Positions 40,494 to 50,000 of a stretch of 64,000 bases of DNA are shown here, one piece after another. The stretch's first letter is position 1. The number at the start of each line of letters is the position of its first letter. The stretch comes from Panonychus citri (lineage: Eukaryota; Arthropoda; Arachnida; Trombidiformes; Tetranychidae). The notes under the pieces are model-generated. The model did not search any database. It was not told the DNA's origin and saw only the letters and a program-made list of their open reading frames with translations. The stretch spans positions 992,001 through 1,056,000 of the forward strand of contig NW_026515545.1 of NCBI RefSeq assembly GCF_014898815.1, written 5' to 3'. The translations under genes and the position numbers were made by a program.

Positions 40494-41526
40494 TTCTCCT
40501 TAGAGAAAATTTCATGAAATGAACTTTAAATTCATCAGACTTTGTTTCGATTTTCTCTTCTTTTTTCTCATCCAATTGCTTATCCAAAGGATAAGATCGT
40601 TTAAGATTTTCAATCATTCCAATGTAATCATCGGGATTGGACAGAATTTCAGATTTTCTTTCGATTTCTCTTGGAGAAAGTGGTCCGTTGTATTCTTGGA
40701 TTCGATCACCGTTGACGACCAGAGTTTTTCCGACTTTTAACGGCACAACCGTTACTGAGGCTCCATGAACTTTGATTATGACGAAAGGTCCTTGTATTCC
40801 AGTGGACAATTTTTTACCTTTGCTTAGATCAGGTGGATAGCCAGTTACCATTACAACCTCTCCAATCATTAACGATTTAAAATTATCATTTGTTGGATCA
40901 TTTTCTCTTTTTTCAGCTACTTTAGTCAATTTTTCTTTAACTTCCTTAATAGCTTCATTTATGTTAATTGTTTGATGATCAATTAAAAGTTCATTTCTTA
41001 ATGGAGATTGAAAAATTCGTCCATTTAGTAATTCGAAAGGGGTTCGACCCGTTGTCTTATTAACTGTTGTATTCATCGCGATTAATAATGAGACTAATTG
41101 TTCATCCCATTTTTTTGTCGTTTCTAAGAAACGTTGAATTAGTTGTTTTAAGGTTCTATTGTCTCTTTCCACCAACCCTTGACTTTGAGGATGATAAGAA
41201 GTTCCAAATCGATGTTGAATTCGGTTTTCTTGTAGAAATTCAGCAAACTCCTTTGAGATAAAATTTCTTCCTTGATCGGTTTGGATAACCTTAGGATATC
41301 CGTGACAATTAAAAATTGATTTTAACCATTTAGTTAGTCGATCAACACCTTGATTAGGTACGGCTTTAGCAAATTTAAATCGCGAAAGGACATCACTTAT
41401 CACAATGATGTACCTGTTTCCCTTTTCAGATTGAATGAAAGGTCCTTGGTAATCAATTTGTAGATGCTCCATAGGTGCATCTGGAATCGTAAATCCAACT
41501 TTTTTAAGGTGAGTCTTTTTCTTCAC
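40402..41526 (-). CDS. pol: Integrase core and C-terminus of element C
   Basis: Catalytic triad Asp (LQIDYQGPF), Asp (IQTDQGRNF), Glu (QSQGLVERDNR), followed by a GPF module (TGIQGPFVIIKVHGASVTVV) and a Lys/Glu-rich tail. The open frame starts only after a break that removes the second Cys of the HHCC zinc site (near 41530). It therefore has no true start codon of its own and should continue from 41537-42220. It ends at TGA inside the ATGA that also starts the giant ORF. Confidence 0.85.
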   Translation of the reverse strand: MKKKTHLKKVGFTIPDAPMEHLQIDYQGPFIQSEKGNRYIIVISDVLSRFKFAKAVPNQGVDRLTKWLKSIFNCHGYPKVIQTDQGRNFISKEFAEFLQENRIQHRFGTSYHPQSQGLVERDNRTLKQLIQRFLETTKKWDEQLVSLLIAMNTTVNKTTGRTPFELLNGRIFQSPLRNELLIDHQTININEAIKEVKEKLTKVAEKRENDPTNDNFKSLMIGEVVMVTGYPPDLSKGKKLSTGIQGPFVIIKVHGASVTVVPLKVGKTLVVNGDRIQEYNGPLSPREIERKSEILSNPDDYIGMIENLKRSYPLDKQLDEKKEEKIETKSDEFKVHFMKFSLRRIKEKLNKVLILIHLANQKLHQKFLLRLIER

Positions 41527-41536
41527 TTTTGTTGTT

Positions 41537-42220
41537 TCAAATTTTACATCTTGAAATGTTTCTTTTGATTTTTTCGATTAGCTCAGGATGATAATAGTTT
41601 TTTACCATTGCTTCAATTGTTTTGAATTGACCAAAATGTCCTCCTTCTTCGGAATTATGAACTTGATCGAAAATTTGATCGAAAAGTTCGTCAGTCAATA
41701 CCAATTTATGGACTTTGTTTCTTTTGTTAACTCGTTTATACAGTAGATTATTAACCAAAACAAATTTTTTATCGTTTCTTTTGAATTCGCATTTTGGTAA
41801 TTTAGTTTCGAGAACATAAATTATTCGTTGAATCCAATTTTCTTTTCGTTGAGCTTCTCTTAGAGAAGTTAATTGTTCATTTGGACAGAATTTTACTCGG
41901 TTAACAGAGTTAACTCGTAATTGATTCAATTCATCATCGGTAAAGTGCTTAAAATCATCTTCACTTACCATGATTTTCAAGACTCGTTCATGTAAGTTGA
42001 TTCGTTCATCAAGAATATTTTCATCTTCTTCTAATTCAATCTCATGATCAGATTGAGGTCGATGTTCCAGAACTTTTTGATCTGGAGATGCAATCAGCGG
42101 GATGATTTTTCCTGTATGTTTCACAGTATAATTGAATTGTGATAACCACATTGCCCATCGATTTATTCTTGAATTTTGAACTGAATTTTAGGTAATGAAC
42201 ATAAAGCTCCATGATCGGTT
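41537..42220 (-). pseudogene. pol: RNase H C-terminus and integrase zinc domain of element C, frame-broken
   Basis: After a one-base frame change near 42222 the RNase H continues (TDHGALCSL), then a linker and the integrase N-terminus with HNSEEGGH and a first Cys (SRCKI). The frame stops at the position of the last zinc Cys. Both breaks are one- or two-base events, so recent decay or assembly error is likely. Confidence 0.8.
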
Positions 42221-45079
42221 AGAACTTGAAATGTATCCTTCGAGATAATGTTGAAATTTAATTACTCCCGTAACAACTGCCAAACATTCTTTTTCCGATA
42301 TTGGATAATTACGTTGGTAATTAGTTAATTTTTTACTAAAGTAACTCACTGGTCTCCATGACCCAAGATCCTTAGGATCTTCACGAGTCAATGGATCAGG
42401 TTTAGCGTCTGGATTCTCATACCATTGAGAGAGGATTCCTCCGACGGCAAAATCGGAAGCATCGGTTGCAAGTTGAGTCTTACGAGTTGGATCGAAGTGG
42501 ACCAACATTGTCGCATTTACCAGAGCCAGTTTGATTTCATCGATCAATTTTAAATCACTTTGAGTAATTTCAAACTTTCTGTCTTTACGTATCAATCGAT
42601 AAAGAGGTGATACTAATTTCGCATAATTAGGTATATATCGTTGGAAAAAATTGGTTAATCCTAATAATCGTTGCAACCCTTTAATGTTCACTGGGTATTG
42701 CATGTCAACTAGAGCTTGAACTTTGGCTGGATTAGGTTTTATCCCAGTTCCTGATACAATATGTCCCAGAAACTTCAACTCTCTTACACCAAAGGTTGAT
42801 TTTCTTATTTGAGCTTTGAGTCCAAAGGTCTCTAATCGTTCAAGTAAAAATTTTAAGTTCCTTAGGAACTCGTCAAAGGTTCTTCCCATCGCTGGTAGAT
42901 CGTCGAAATAACCCAAAACTCCTTTATATTGAAGTGGTTCAACTACTTTGTTGATTAACTTTTGAAAATACATTGGAGCTTCGGCCAATCCCATTGGTAA
43001 TCGTGTATATTGATACTTTCCATCCGGGGTGACAAATGATGTTTTTGGTCTTTCACTTTCGGCTAAGCCAAGTTGATAATAACCTTGACTTAGGTCAATG
43101 AGAGCAAAATATTCGTAGCCCTTTAGAGCTTCGACATAATCATCTACTCTTGGCATTGGATATTCATTTCTCACAATTAACGAGTTTAGTGGTCGATAAT
43201 CAATAACTAACCTTGGAGGTCCATTAGTCCTTGGAACTATTAACGCTGGACATCCTCCAGGTGATTCTGATGGTTCGATGATTCCTTGTTTCAAAGCTGT
43301 ACCAATTACCTCTTTGAATAATTGTCTCTTAGCGGCACTTGCTGGGTATGGTTTACACCTTGGTAACGCGTTATCACCAATCTCAATAGAAATTGGACAC
43401 AGTGATGGGTCGAGACATCCAATGTCATCTTTAGTTACACTAAAGGCTTTGGTGTGATCCATTAGCAAATTGAGTAATTGCCTCTTCTGATCCTCAGGTA
43501 AATCAGGGTTGATTTTCTTAGAAAATCGTTCTTCCCATGGTAAATTTTCATCGTTGTCTTCAGCAATTACGGATACCAATTGTTTTGTTTGTCTTGATTG
43601 TTGAATCTCTTCGTTCATAAATTCAACATCCATGTTAGTCCTTAGGACTTGAACTGGTTCGTCAGGTGATGATTGTGGTAATAGTTTTTTATCTCCACTG
43701 ATTGGCATATTAGTTTCAACTTTAGCGATTTCATCAGCTCGACAAGGTCTGATAAATAGAATACATTTATCAGTTAATTTTTCTTTTCCAATTGACCAGA
43801 ATCGAAATTTTCCTTCATGAGGTATAACACCGATTCCGAGTATTCTTTGTACATCGGTACCAACTAATATATCGTCCGGAAGGTCAATTGCTGTGACTAA
43901 GCATCTGATGAGATAAGCTTCTCTTTCTCCTTCTCTTTTAATTGTCATGTAAGTTTGACCAACAAGTTCAATACCACCATCTAATCCTGATGCATGAGCT
44001 AATGATGGAAACACATAAGAATTAGTCAATTTGACTAATCGATGAGAGATGAGGGTACAATTTGCCCCAGTATCTAAGATGGGAAATGTCGTCATCTTTG
44101 GATAATAATCTTGATTTTGGACATGAATCTCTAGATAAGGATGGTCAACGTTGTTTCGATAGACATTTTTGACAAACAGATCTTCTGGATTATCAATTCC
44201 TAAGGAATTGATGTTCGAAACCTTAGATTTCGTAGCTAATTCTCGCTGTAATTTCCAACACTCAGTTACATTATGAGTATTACTTTCACAATAACTACAA
44301 TGTTTTGTTGATTGAGGTGTATCCTGTTCCTTAGGAGCAGGTAAAGCCAATTGCTTTGGTTTCTCATCACCATTTTCCTTAGGAAAATATTGTCCTCTAG
44401 GAATCCAATTCCTCTTCTGTTGATTGTCTCTTCGTTTATTATCACGCCGATGTGAGTAATTCACTTTCTTTTCATCAGTGTCTCTATCATTTCGTTGATT
44501 TGATTGATGTTGATGTTGATGAGGATGAGAATGAAGGTGATGAGGTCGTTTTTTGTTTTCCGTTGAACTTTTTTGTTCGTTCATTTCTTTTCGAATCTTA
44601 TTATCGAAATACAATCGAGTTAATCTTTTTTGTAACTCATTCATAGTACCAATTGGTCCTTGACTTTCCATGATACTGATCACTGGTCGATCGAAATGAG
44701 TTCGAAGGATAATCTTTACCATTTCGAGCTCACTAATTGTTTTGTAATTAGCTTTATACCAAGCGGAAAGTGTATCACAAAATTGATTAGGTTCAATTTC
44801 TCTATTCCATCTCATGGTTCTTACTTTTTCAGCCTCACTATAAGTGTATGAGGATTGTAGAATCAATTCTCTTAGAGAATAAAGCCAAATTTCGAATGGT
44901 TCACCTTGATGTTGCTCCGCTACTTCGGTGAACATGGAATTAAATTCGTAAGGAAGGTGATATTGAAGTGCACCTTTCTTATCGACATCAGAATAACCGA
45001 AAGGTTTTAATGCTTTCTCGAGAGAAAGAGCCAAGTTAAAGGATCCGTTTTCTTCTCTGGAACTTTGAGGTTGATCCAA
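42188..45079 (-). CDS. gag-pol: Gag C-terminus, protease, RT and RNase H of element C (963 codons)
   Basis: Lies in the -1 frame relative to the first Gag ORF and overlaps it by 73 bases. Residues about 60-170 are capsid-like (FEIWLYSLRELILQ). A His/Arg-rich stretch follows, then a CCHC knuckle near 260-275 (CSYCESNTHNVTEC) and the protease (LDTGANCTLI) near 331. RT spans about 560-830, with the unusual active-site box YFDD near 725. RNase H starts near 870 (ATDASDFAVGG). The C-terminal residues after the RNase H break near 42222 are out of frame. It is probably made by -1 frameshifting or by a separate start at 45079. Confidence 0.85.
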   Translation of the reverse strand: MDQPQSSREENGSFNLALSLEKALKPFGYSDVDKKGALQYHLPYEFNSMFTEVAEQHQGEPFEIWLYSLRELILQSSYTYSEAEKVRTMRWNREIEPNQFCDTLSAWYKANYKTISELEMVKIILRTHFDRPVISIMESQGPIGTMNELQKRLTRLYFDNKIRKEMNEQKSSTENKKRPHHLHSHPHQHQHQSNQRNDRDTDEKKVNYSHRRDNKRRDNQQKRNWIPRGQYFPKENGDEKPKQLALPAPKEQDTPQSTKHCSYCESNTHNVTECWKLQRELATKSKVSNINSLGIDNPEDLFVKNVYRNNVDHPYLEIHVQNQDYYPKMTTFPILDTGANCTLISHRLVKLTNSYVFPSLAHASGLDGGIELVGQTYMTIKREGEREAYLIRCLVTAIDLPDDILVGTDVQRILGIGVIPHEGKFRFWSIGKEKLTDKCILFIRPCRADEIAKVETNMPISGDKKLLPQSSPDEPVQVLRTNMDVEFMNEEIQQSRQTKQLVSVIAEDNDENLPWEERFSKKINPDLPEDQKRQLLNLLMDHTKAFSVTKDDIGCLDPSLCPISIEIGDNALPRCKPYPASAAKRQLFKEVIGTALKQGIIEPSESPGGCPALIVPRTNGPPRLVIDYRPLNSLIVRNEYPMPRVDDYVEALKGYEYFALIDLSQGYYQLGLAESERPKTSFVTPDGKYQYTRLPMGLAEAPMYFQKLINKVVEPLQYKGVLGYFDDLPAMGRTFDEFLRNLKFLLERLETFGLKAQIRKSTFGVRELKFLGHIVSGTGIKPNPAKVQALVDMQYPVNIKGLQRLLGLTNFFQRYIPNYAKLVSPLYRLIRKDRKFEITQSDLKLIDEIKLALVNATMLVHFDPTRKTQLATDASDFAVGGILSQWYENPDAKPDPLTREDPKDLGSWRPVSYFSKKLTNYQRNYPISEKECLAVVTGVIKFQHYLEGYISSSNRSWSFMFIT

Positions 45080-46320
45080 TGAGGAACCTTCATTTTTTCA
45101 CAATTAGGTTCGTACCTTGAGCTTCGATTATGTTCCGAAGGAACATATTGATTTAGTTGATCAGGAATCTCCTTAGGAGATTCAACATCAATTGATAACC
45201 TGTGGTTAATTTTTCTGTTGTATTCCGACCCATTCAGATCCTTAGGATCTGATTTAAATTGTTCCTTAGGAACAGTTAGATTTGAAGCAGTTCCTATGGA
45301 ACTTTGTTCAACTCTACTCAGTCTTGTATGTAGATCAACTAATCGTTGTGACATGATGTCCAAAGTGGTCAGTTTGGAAAGAATTATTTCTAAAGGTGAA
45401 TTTTCAGTTTTTGTCAATGAAGTTGAATTGGTTTCACTCACGGTGTATACGCGCAGGCGTGGTTTGGAAATGGCGTCTTCCTGGTTTCCGGTATACGTTG
45501 CTCCTTTTCTTTGCACACGGTTCACTTGATGATAGTTGTTTGGTTCATCCCATAGAGATGGAAGATAATTTAAACTTTGCCCATATTGAAATTCAGATAA
45601 TCGATTTTCGATTGTAAAAGAATTGTTAGCAACAATTAACGATTGTTGTGACTCAGAGGCAGGTCCTCCTATTGATCCGCATAACCTTTGATCGGATGTT
45701 AGGTCAGAAATTACGTGCTGCCTGTCACTTACCTCTAGCTCAGGGACTCTTGGTTTGTCTAGGGAAGGATTGGATTCAGCCAACTGCTTGTTCACTGACA
45801 ATGAACTTTGTTCATTAAAATTGGTCTCTAAACCAACATCAAGGGTATCTTTTACCTCTTCAATTAAATAAGAGAATTTTTCAATGGCAAATAAATTAAA
45901 GTCTTCATGATTTTCAATAACTTTCAAGGCAATTGCCAAGTCAGACATTCGACTAACACCGAGTCTGGACAAGTGAATAATATTAGTTTCGGTAAAACCA
46001 TTTCGTCTTAATAATTGAATCCAATCTGGAGTTTCAATTACATCCATTAGAAATCCTAAGGATTTCTCTTCAATTGTTTCATGAGTGAATATATTGAAAA
46101 ATTCATTGATCATACCATTGGTATGAATGTACCTTTTCAAAAGTTCAATATTAAATTGATGATTCCTCTTAGGAAGAATCTCCATTTTGTTTGCAATCAT
46201 AATAAAGTCTTCAGCTGTTAATTCAGCTAATTTTTTGTTTAGTAGCTCAGGGGTTAGGTCACAAATAGAACGATAAATAGAGTCATTTGACATTTTTATC
46301 AATCCTGCCTGGGTCGCCAT
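45007..46320 (-). CDS. gag: First Gag-like ORF of element C (437 aa)
   Basis: Starts at an ATG whose TG is the first two bases of the PBS, or alternatively at Met10 (46293, MSNDSIYRS). The N-terminal 220 residues are helical (LLNKKLAELTAEDFIMI...), then Ser/Asn-rich. It lacks a zinc knuckle, which lies in the overlapping next ORF. The frame is also open through the LTR upstream, but that part would not be in the genomic RNA as coding sequence. Role: probably the matrix or capsid N-terminal part of Gag. No conserved domain recognised. Confidence 0.65.
   Translation of the reverse strand: MATQAGLIKMSNDSIYRSICDLTPELLNKKLAELTAEDFIMIANKMEILPKRNHQFNIELLKRYIHTNGMINEFFNIFTHETIEEKSLGFLMDVIETPDWIQLLRRNGFTETNIIHLSRLGVSRMSDLAIALKVIENHEDFNLFAIEKFSYLIEEVKDTLDVGLETNFNEQSSLSVNKQLAESNPSLDKPRVPELEVSDRQHVISDLTSDQRLCGSIGGPASESQQSLIVANNSFTIENRLSEFQYGQSLNYLPSLWDEPNNYHQVNRVQRKGATYTGNQEDAISKPRLRVYTVSETNSTSLTKTENSPLEIILSKLTTLDIMSQRLVDLHTRLSRVEQSSIGTASNLTVPKEQFKSDPKDLNGSEYNRKINHRLSIDVESPKEIPDQLNQYVPSEHNRSSRYEPNCEKMKVPHWINLKVPEKKTDPLTWLFLSRKH
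46303..46319 (-). other. Primer-binding site of element C
   Basis: TGGCGACCCAGGCAGGA on the - strand, two bases (TA) after the 5' LTR. It would pair with a tRNA ending ...GGGTCGCCA; arginine tRNA is plausible but not proven. Confidence 0.75.
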
Positions 46321-46321
46321 A

Positions 46322-47080
46322 TGTCGTAGATTAAAATGAGCGACTGAGAAAACTCGGTAATTCACTTTAATATTCGGATGTTTGAAACCGTTAGAGTTTG
46401 AATATTCCTCAACGATTTTCAGGATGTTACTTCCCGTTGCCTTAAGATTGATAAAAATAACCAAGTGACAATTTATAATTCATAACCCAAAATCAAATAT
46501 TTATTGTGATTAAATGACTACCTCTTGAACTGACAAAACCAAATTAACTGCGAGACTGAAAACGGTAAATATGAAGGTGATTAAACATAAGAGTAAATAT
46601 GGGGAACACAAATGGGAACACAAAAAAAACAAGGTAACTTAATTAAAGTTAATTAATTAAGACAAGGTTATCATGAGATACAATAATTTCTCTAAGAGAA
46701 ATTTAACACAAATTAATCTTAGATTAATAAAAATATTGATCTAATTTTCCTAAGGAAAATTCTCTCTTTTATACCCATTTTAAAAGGGATATTATTAATA
46801 ACTAATTACCATTGGTTAATTGAGACCAAATTACATTTGGTTTTGAGAACGGTTGGGTTAATCAATGGCAATTGTTGTAATTAAATTGAAATTAAAAGTT
46901 AATTAAAAATAGTTAGTTAAGTTGATATTAATTAATTGGTTATTTCCTTTTGAAAATAACCTTTTAATTAGTTACTCATCTTTGGTTATGAAAAGTGATG
47001 AAATAACTAATCTTATCTTCCCTCTAGTGATTAGATAATTAACTGTTTTGGAGAGTGAGTTGAAATTTCACTTCACCACA
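46322..47080 (-). repeat. 5' LTR of element C
   Basis: 759 bp, TG...CA on the - strand, with GTAT duplication outside (47081-47084). Contains inverted repeats at 46685-46703 and 46743-46761, identical in position to the other LTR. Confidence 0.92.
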
Positions 47081-50000
47081 GTATATAAATTTACCAGTTG
47101 ATTGCTACTAATTACTGAGCCGTGATTAACAATCATTAAGATGATTTTCATGTTGCATTCGCCATCTTGGTGTAAATTGATACCCTGGAAAAGTATATTG
47201 CCAATTAAATTCCCACTTGAGTTTATAAAGTTTCCTGATCATGATGATGATCCTCTGAATTGGAGCCATGAGATTAAAATCTCTTATTGTTTTTTTCCTC
47301 ATTGAAATTAGCCTTAAACATTTGATTAGCTTAATCATCAATGAAAATCAAATAGACTCTTGGAATGAGATTAACAATGAAACAGATTAACTATCCTAGA
47401 GATTAAATCTGCTCCCATGTAATCGTTAATCTCATCTCATTGGGAGTTTTTTTTATTCTTCTTGTCTCTGGAAAAAAAGTTCTTATCTTATCAGGGTGAA
47501 TTTGTGAGAGAAATATAAAGCTCAATGTCCAGTGATTATTATCGGAAGAAAAAGATGAAAAGAGAAACTAAACTAATCGATTGGTAATTTCGTTAGGTAA
47601 AAAGATAGCTACAGAATCTTAATGATGCAATTGCGAAAAAGGGATGATAATGATTCTGATTCTGATAACGATAATGTCAGAATTCTGTAGAGAAAGTGGG
47701 AGTAGGATATCATGAAGAGTGGACCAAGGAAACTGTGAGTATGAAAAAAAAGAAGGAGAAAGTAAATAATAAAACCTTTACAATGGATACTGATGATAGA
47801 TTCTTGAGAGTTGGGACTTGAGATAATCATCATCATCTTCATGAGAATCATCATCTTACTAGGATACGTGGAAAGAGGTTGAAGATAAAGTTGAAGGCGA
47901 AAGGAAAACAGTTATCACATATTATTTTGAAATTGGAACAAAAAAATGTTGATATAATAGTTTTTGAATGGGTAAGGTTACATTATTATTGTTCAGTATT
48001 TTCAAGAGATGAGTTTTCATGGAGAAAGTGAGAAAGAGAGAGAGAGAGAAAAGAGAAACAAATAAGCATCATGAAGAACTGAACTGAACTGAATTGAAAT
48101 AAGAATCAGTTTAAGTGTTTATCTTGATAGCGATTTAAGCCACCTTCCTACTCCACCCATAAAGAGAGTAAAACTTTTTCGTTGGAACTTTTTTCTTTGA
48201 GAATATAAAAAATCTTTTTCGAAATCGTTTATCATGAATCTTTTTTTCTTCTCCATGAAGCAGAACTGAAAATTGAAATCTTTCAGATCGTTATATTTAA
48301 TAAACGGATTGAATTCATATGAGTATGTGTGTGTGTCCAATTGAAAATTACTATTGTCCATTTGGAAACAATAACATTCAATTATCGTTCATCATGAATT
48401 GAGATTGAATCTCATGACAATAGCTCATGAAAAGTTTCAATCACTTTTAATTGAACTTTAATAAAACAATAATAATTGAACCTCGTGATTATCATTATTG
48501 AATAATGTTCAGTTAACCAATCAATTTAATCTTTGATGAGATCAATTTGGATAATGAGATTGTTTTGTATACGAAAATTGAATTAACCATTGGGTTGACA
48601 CCTCAACTGATTATGACAATTAACTGATTGTTTTTCCTCATCAACTTTCTGTGTATGCTTTTGATGGGTTATAAAATACAGAAAAGGTAAACTTGACCAT
48701 TGGTCAAACAAAGTTCCATGTAAAGTTTTTTTTTCTCTTATTATTATTTCATCCATATCTCCATTAGTTTAACAGGAAAAGGATTAAAGGAGACGATTGA
48801 TTAACAGTGATTTAGATTTACCCTTGGTCATAATCATCGTCATTGGTAATATGTTTTTCTGTTAATCTGATCATCTCAATCATCTTAACGATGATGATGA
48901 TCATCATGAGATCCAATTGGTTAGTTGCAAGTTTATCTTTGAGGGAAAATTTTTCTAATCAAAATGTCAACTCAATTGAGCCAAAACAATTGAAATCAGT
49001 TCAGACTTTTTTTATTCATTTTCTCAATGAGATGACCATTAGTTGACCAAAGCATATTGAAGATGGTTACAGATTAAGATTAAAAATAATAATAATAAAC
49101 TTTTTTACTTTCAACATGAAGATGGAAACAAAATGTCATCAAGAAAATGCTTAATAGATATTAATACCCAGTCTCTTTATCTTTGGGTATCCAAGTATTA
49201 CCTTGATAATACCCTGGTCATATTGTGATAACATGCAACAAGAAAATATCCTTCACCAATTAACTAATATTTACTCTCGATAATATAATATAACCAAGTT
49301 TTCTGTAGCATTTTTATCCTCATCACCCATTGCCCAACCCAATATCTTCCGAGGAAAATGTTGAGAAATTGTTGTTATATTTTCTCTTATTCTTGGTAAT
49401 AATAATTTTTCTCTCTCTCTCTCACTTTTATCCTTTTCATCTTCTTCATTTATTATTACAACATTTATCAAAGAATTGCATGTTTACCTGACATTTACAG
49501 GGTAACATTGTTGCAAGATCAAGACCAAGAACACATTCAATTAAGTTCTGACGATGATGATGATGATGATGAAAGAAAGGGAATGGTCACTTTATCACTT
49601 GTCAATACTTTTGCCTACCAAGAGCAATGAAAAATAATCCATAGACTTATCATCAGTCAAGTGACATTCAGCTTGTCCAATAACCTGATTCTTGATATTC
49701 AGTCGTTGTTACCATGATGATGATAATATAAAGGAAGTTGATGGTTAGAATATGAGTTAACCTGAAACTTTTCATATTATCAACTGATCAATGTTTGAAA
49801 TTTCCAAGAGTATAACTAAACTAGTCAACAAGTTTTCCCCTCAACTTATAATATAATATTTAAAAAAAGAAAAAAGTTCTAAGTGAATATCTCTCTCATC
49901 TCCATGAGTTAGAACTGAAAAAAAAGTTTAAATCATCAGCTAATCATCAAGGTAATTTAATCAATCTAATGTTATCCAAGAATAACATGAAATGTTCAGT

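Larger units (their letters stand above)
34145..46761. repeat. Dispersed family of short inverted repeats with CT-W-AG core
   Basis: By eye about 40 perfect inverted repeats with arms of 6-11 bases around a core CT-A/T-AG occur throughout element C. Examples: 34145-34163, 34203-34221, 35618-35634, 36605-36621, 37468-37484, 37973-37991, 38105-38123, 38147-38165, 38288-38306, 38366-38384, 38426-38444, 38508-38530 (23 bp), 38786-38804, 38868-38886, 39031-39049, 39538-39556, 40040-40058, 41119-41133, 42365-42381, 43512-43528, 44193-44213 (21 bp), 44372-44388, 45165-45183, 45234-45252, 46049-46067. Arms differ from site to site but always pair. They occur in LTRs, gag, pol and the giant ORF, in more than one codon phase. 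Function unknown. Confidence 0.85.
33796..47080 (-). mobile_element. Ty3/gypsy LTR retrotransposon C with giant 3' ORF (13.3 kb)
   Basis: Complete insertion on the - strand. TG...CA LTRs (46322-47080 as 5', 33796-34567 as 3') are flanked by the 4-bp duplication GTAT (33792-33795, 47081-47084). Order: PBS, gag, a -1 overlapping Gag-PR-RT-RNase H ORF, integrase, then a 1901-codon ORF and a polypurine tract. It is not closely related to elements A and B (different PBS, LTRs and RT). Frame breaks occur near 42222 and 41530. The whole element, LTRs included, is studded with short inverted repeats around CT-W-AG. Confidence 0.92.

Noticed and set aside
45007..45079. Classical -1 slippery heptamer at the Gag overlap of element C
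   Set aside because: No X-XXY-YYZ heptamer in the zero frame; only GAAAACG is present.
34145..46761. Inverted repeats of element C as transposon excision footprints
   Set aside because: Hairpin-opening footprints would not share a constant CT-W-AG core at all sites or reach 9-11 base arms.
34145..46761. Inverted repeats of element C as a CRISPR-like array
   Set aside because: Spacing is irregular, arms vary, and the sites lie inside retrotransposon coding sequence in a eukaryote.
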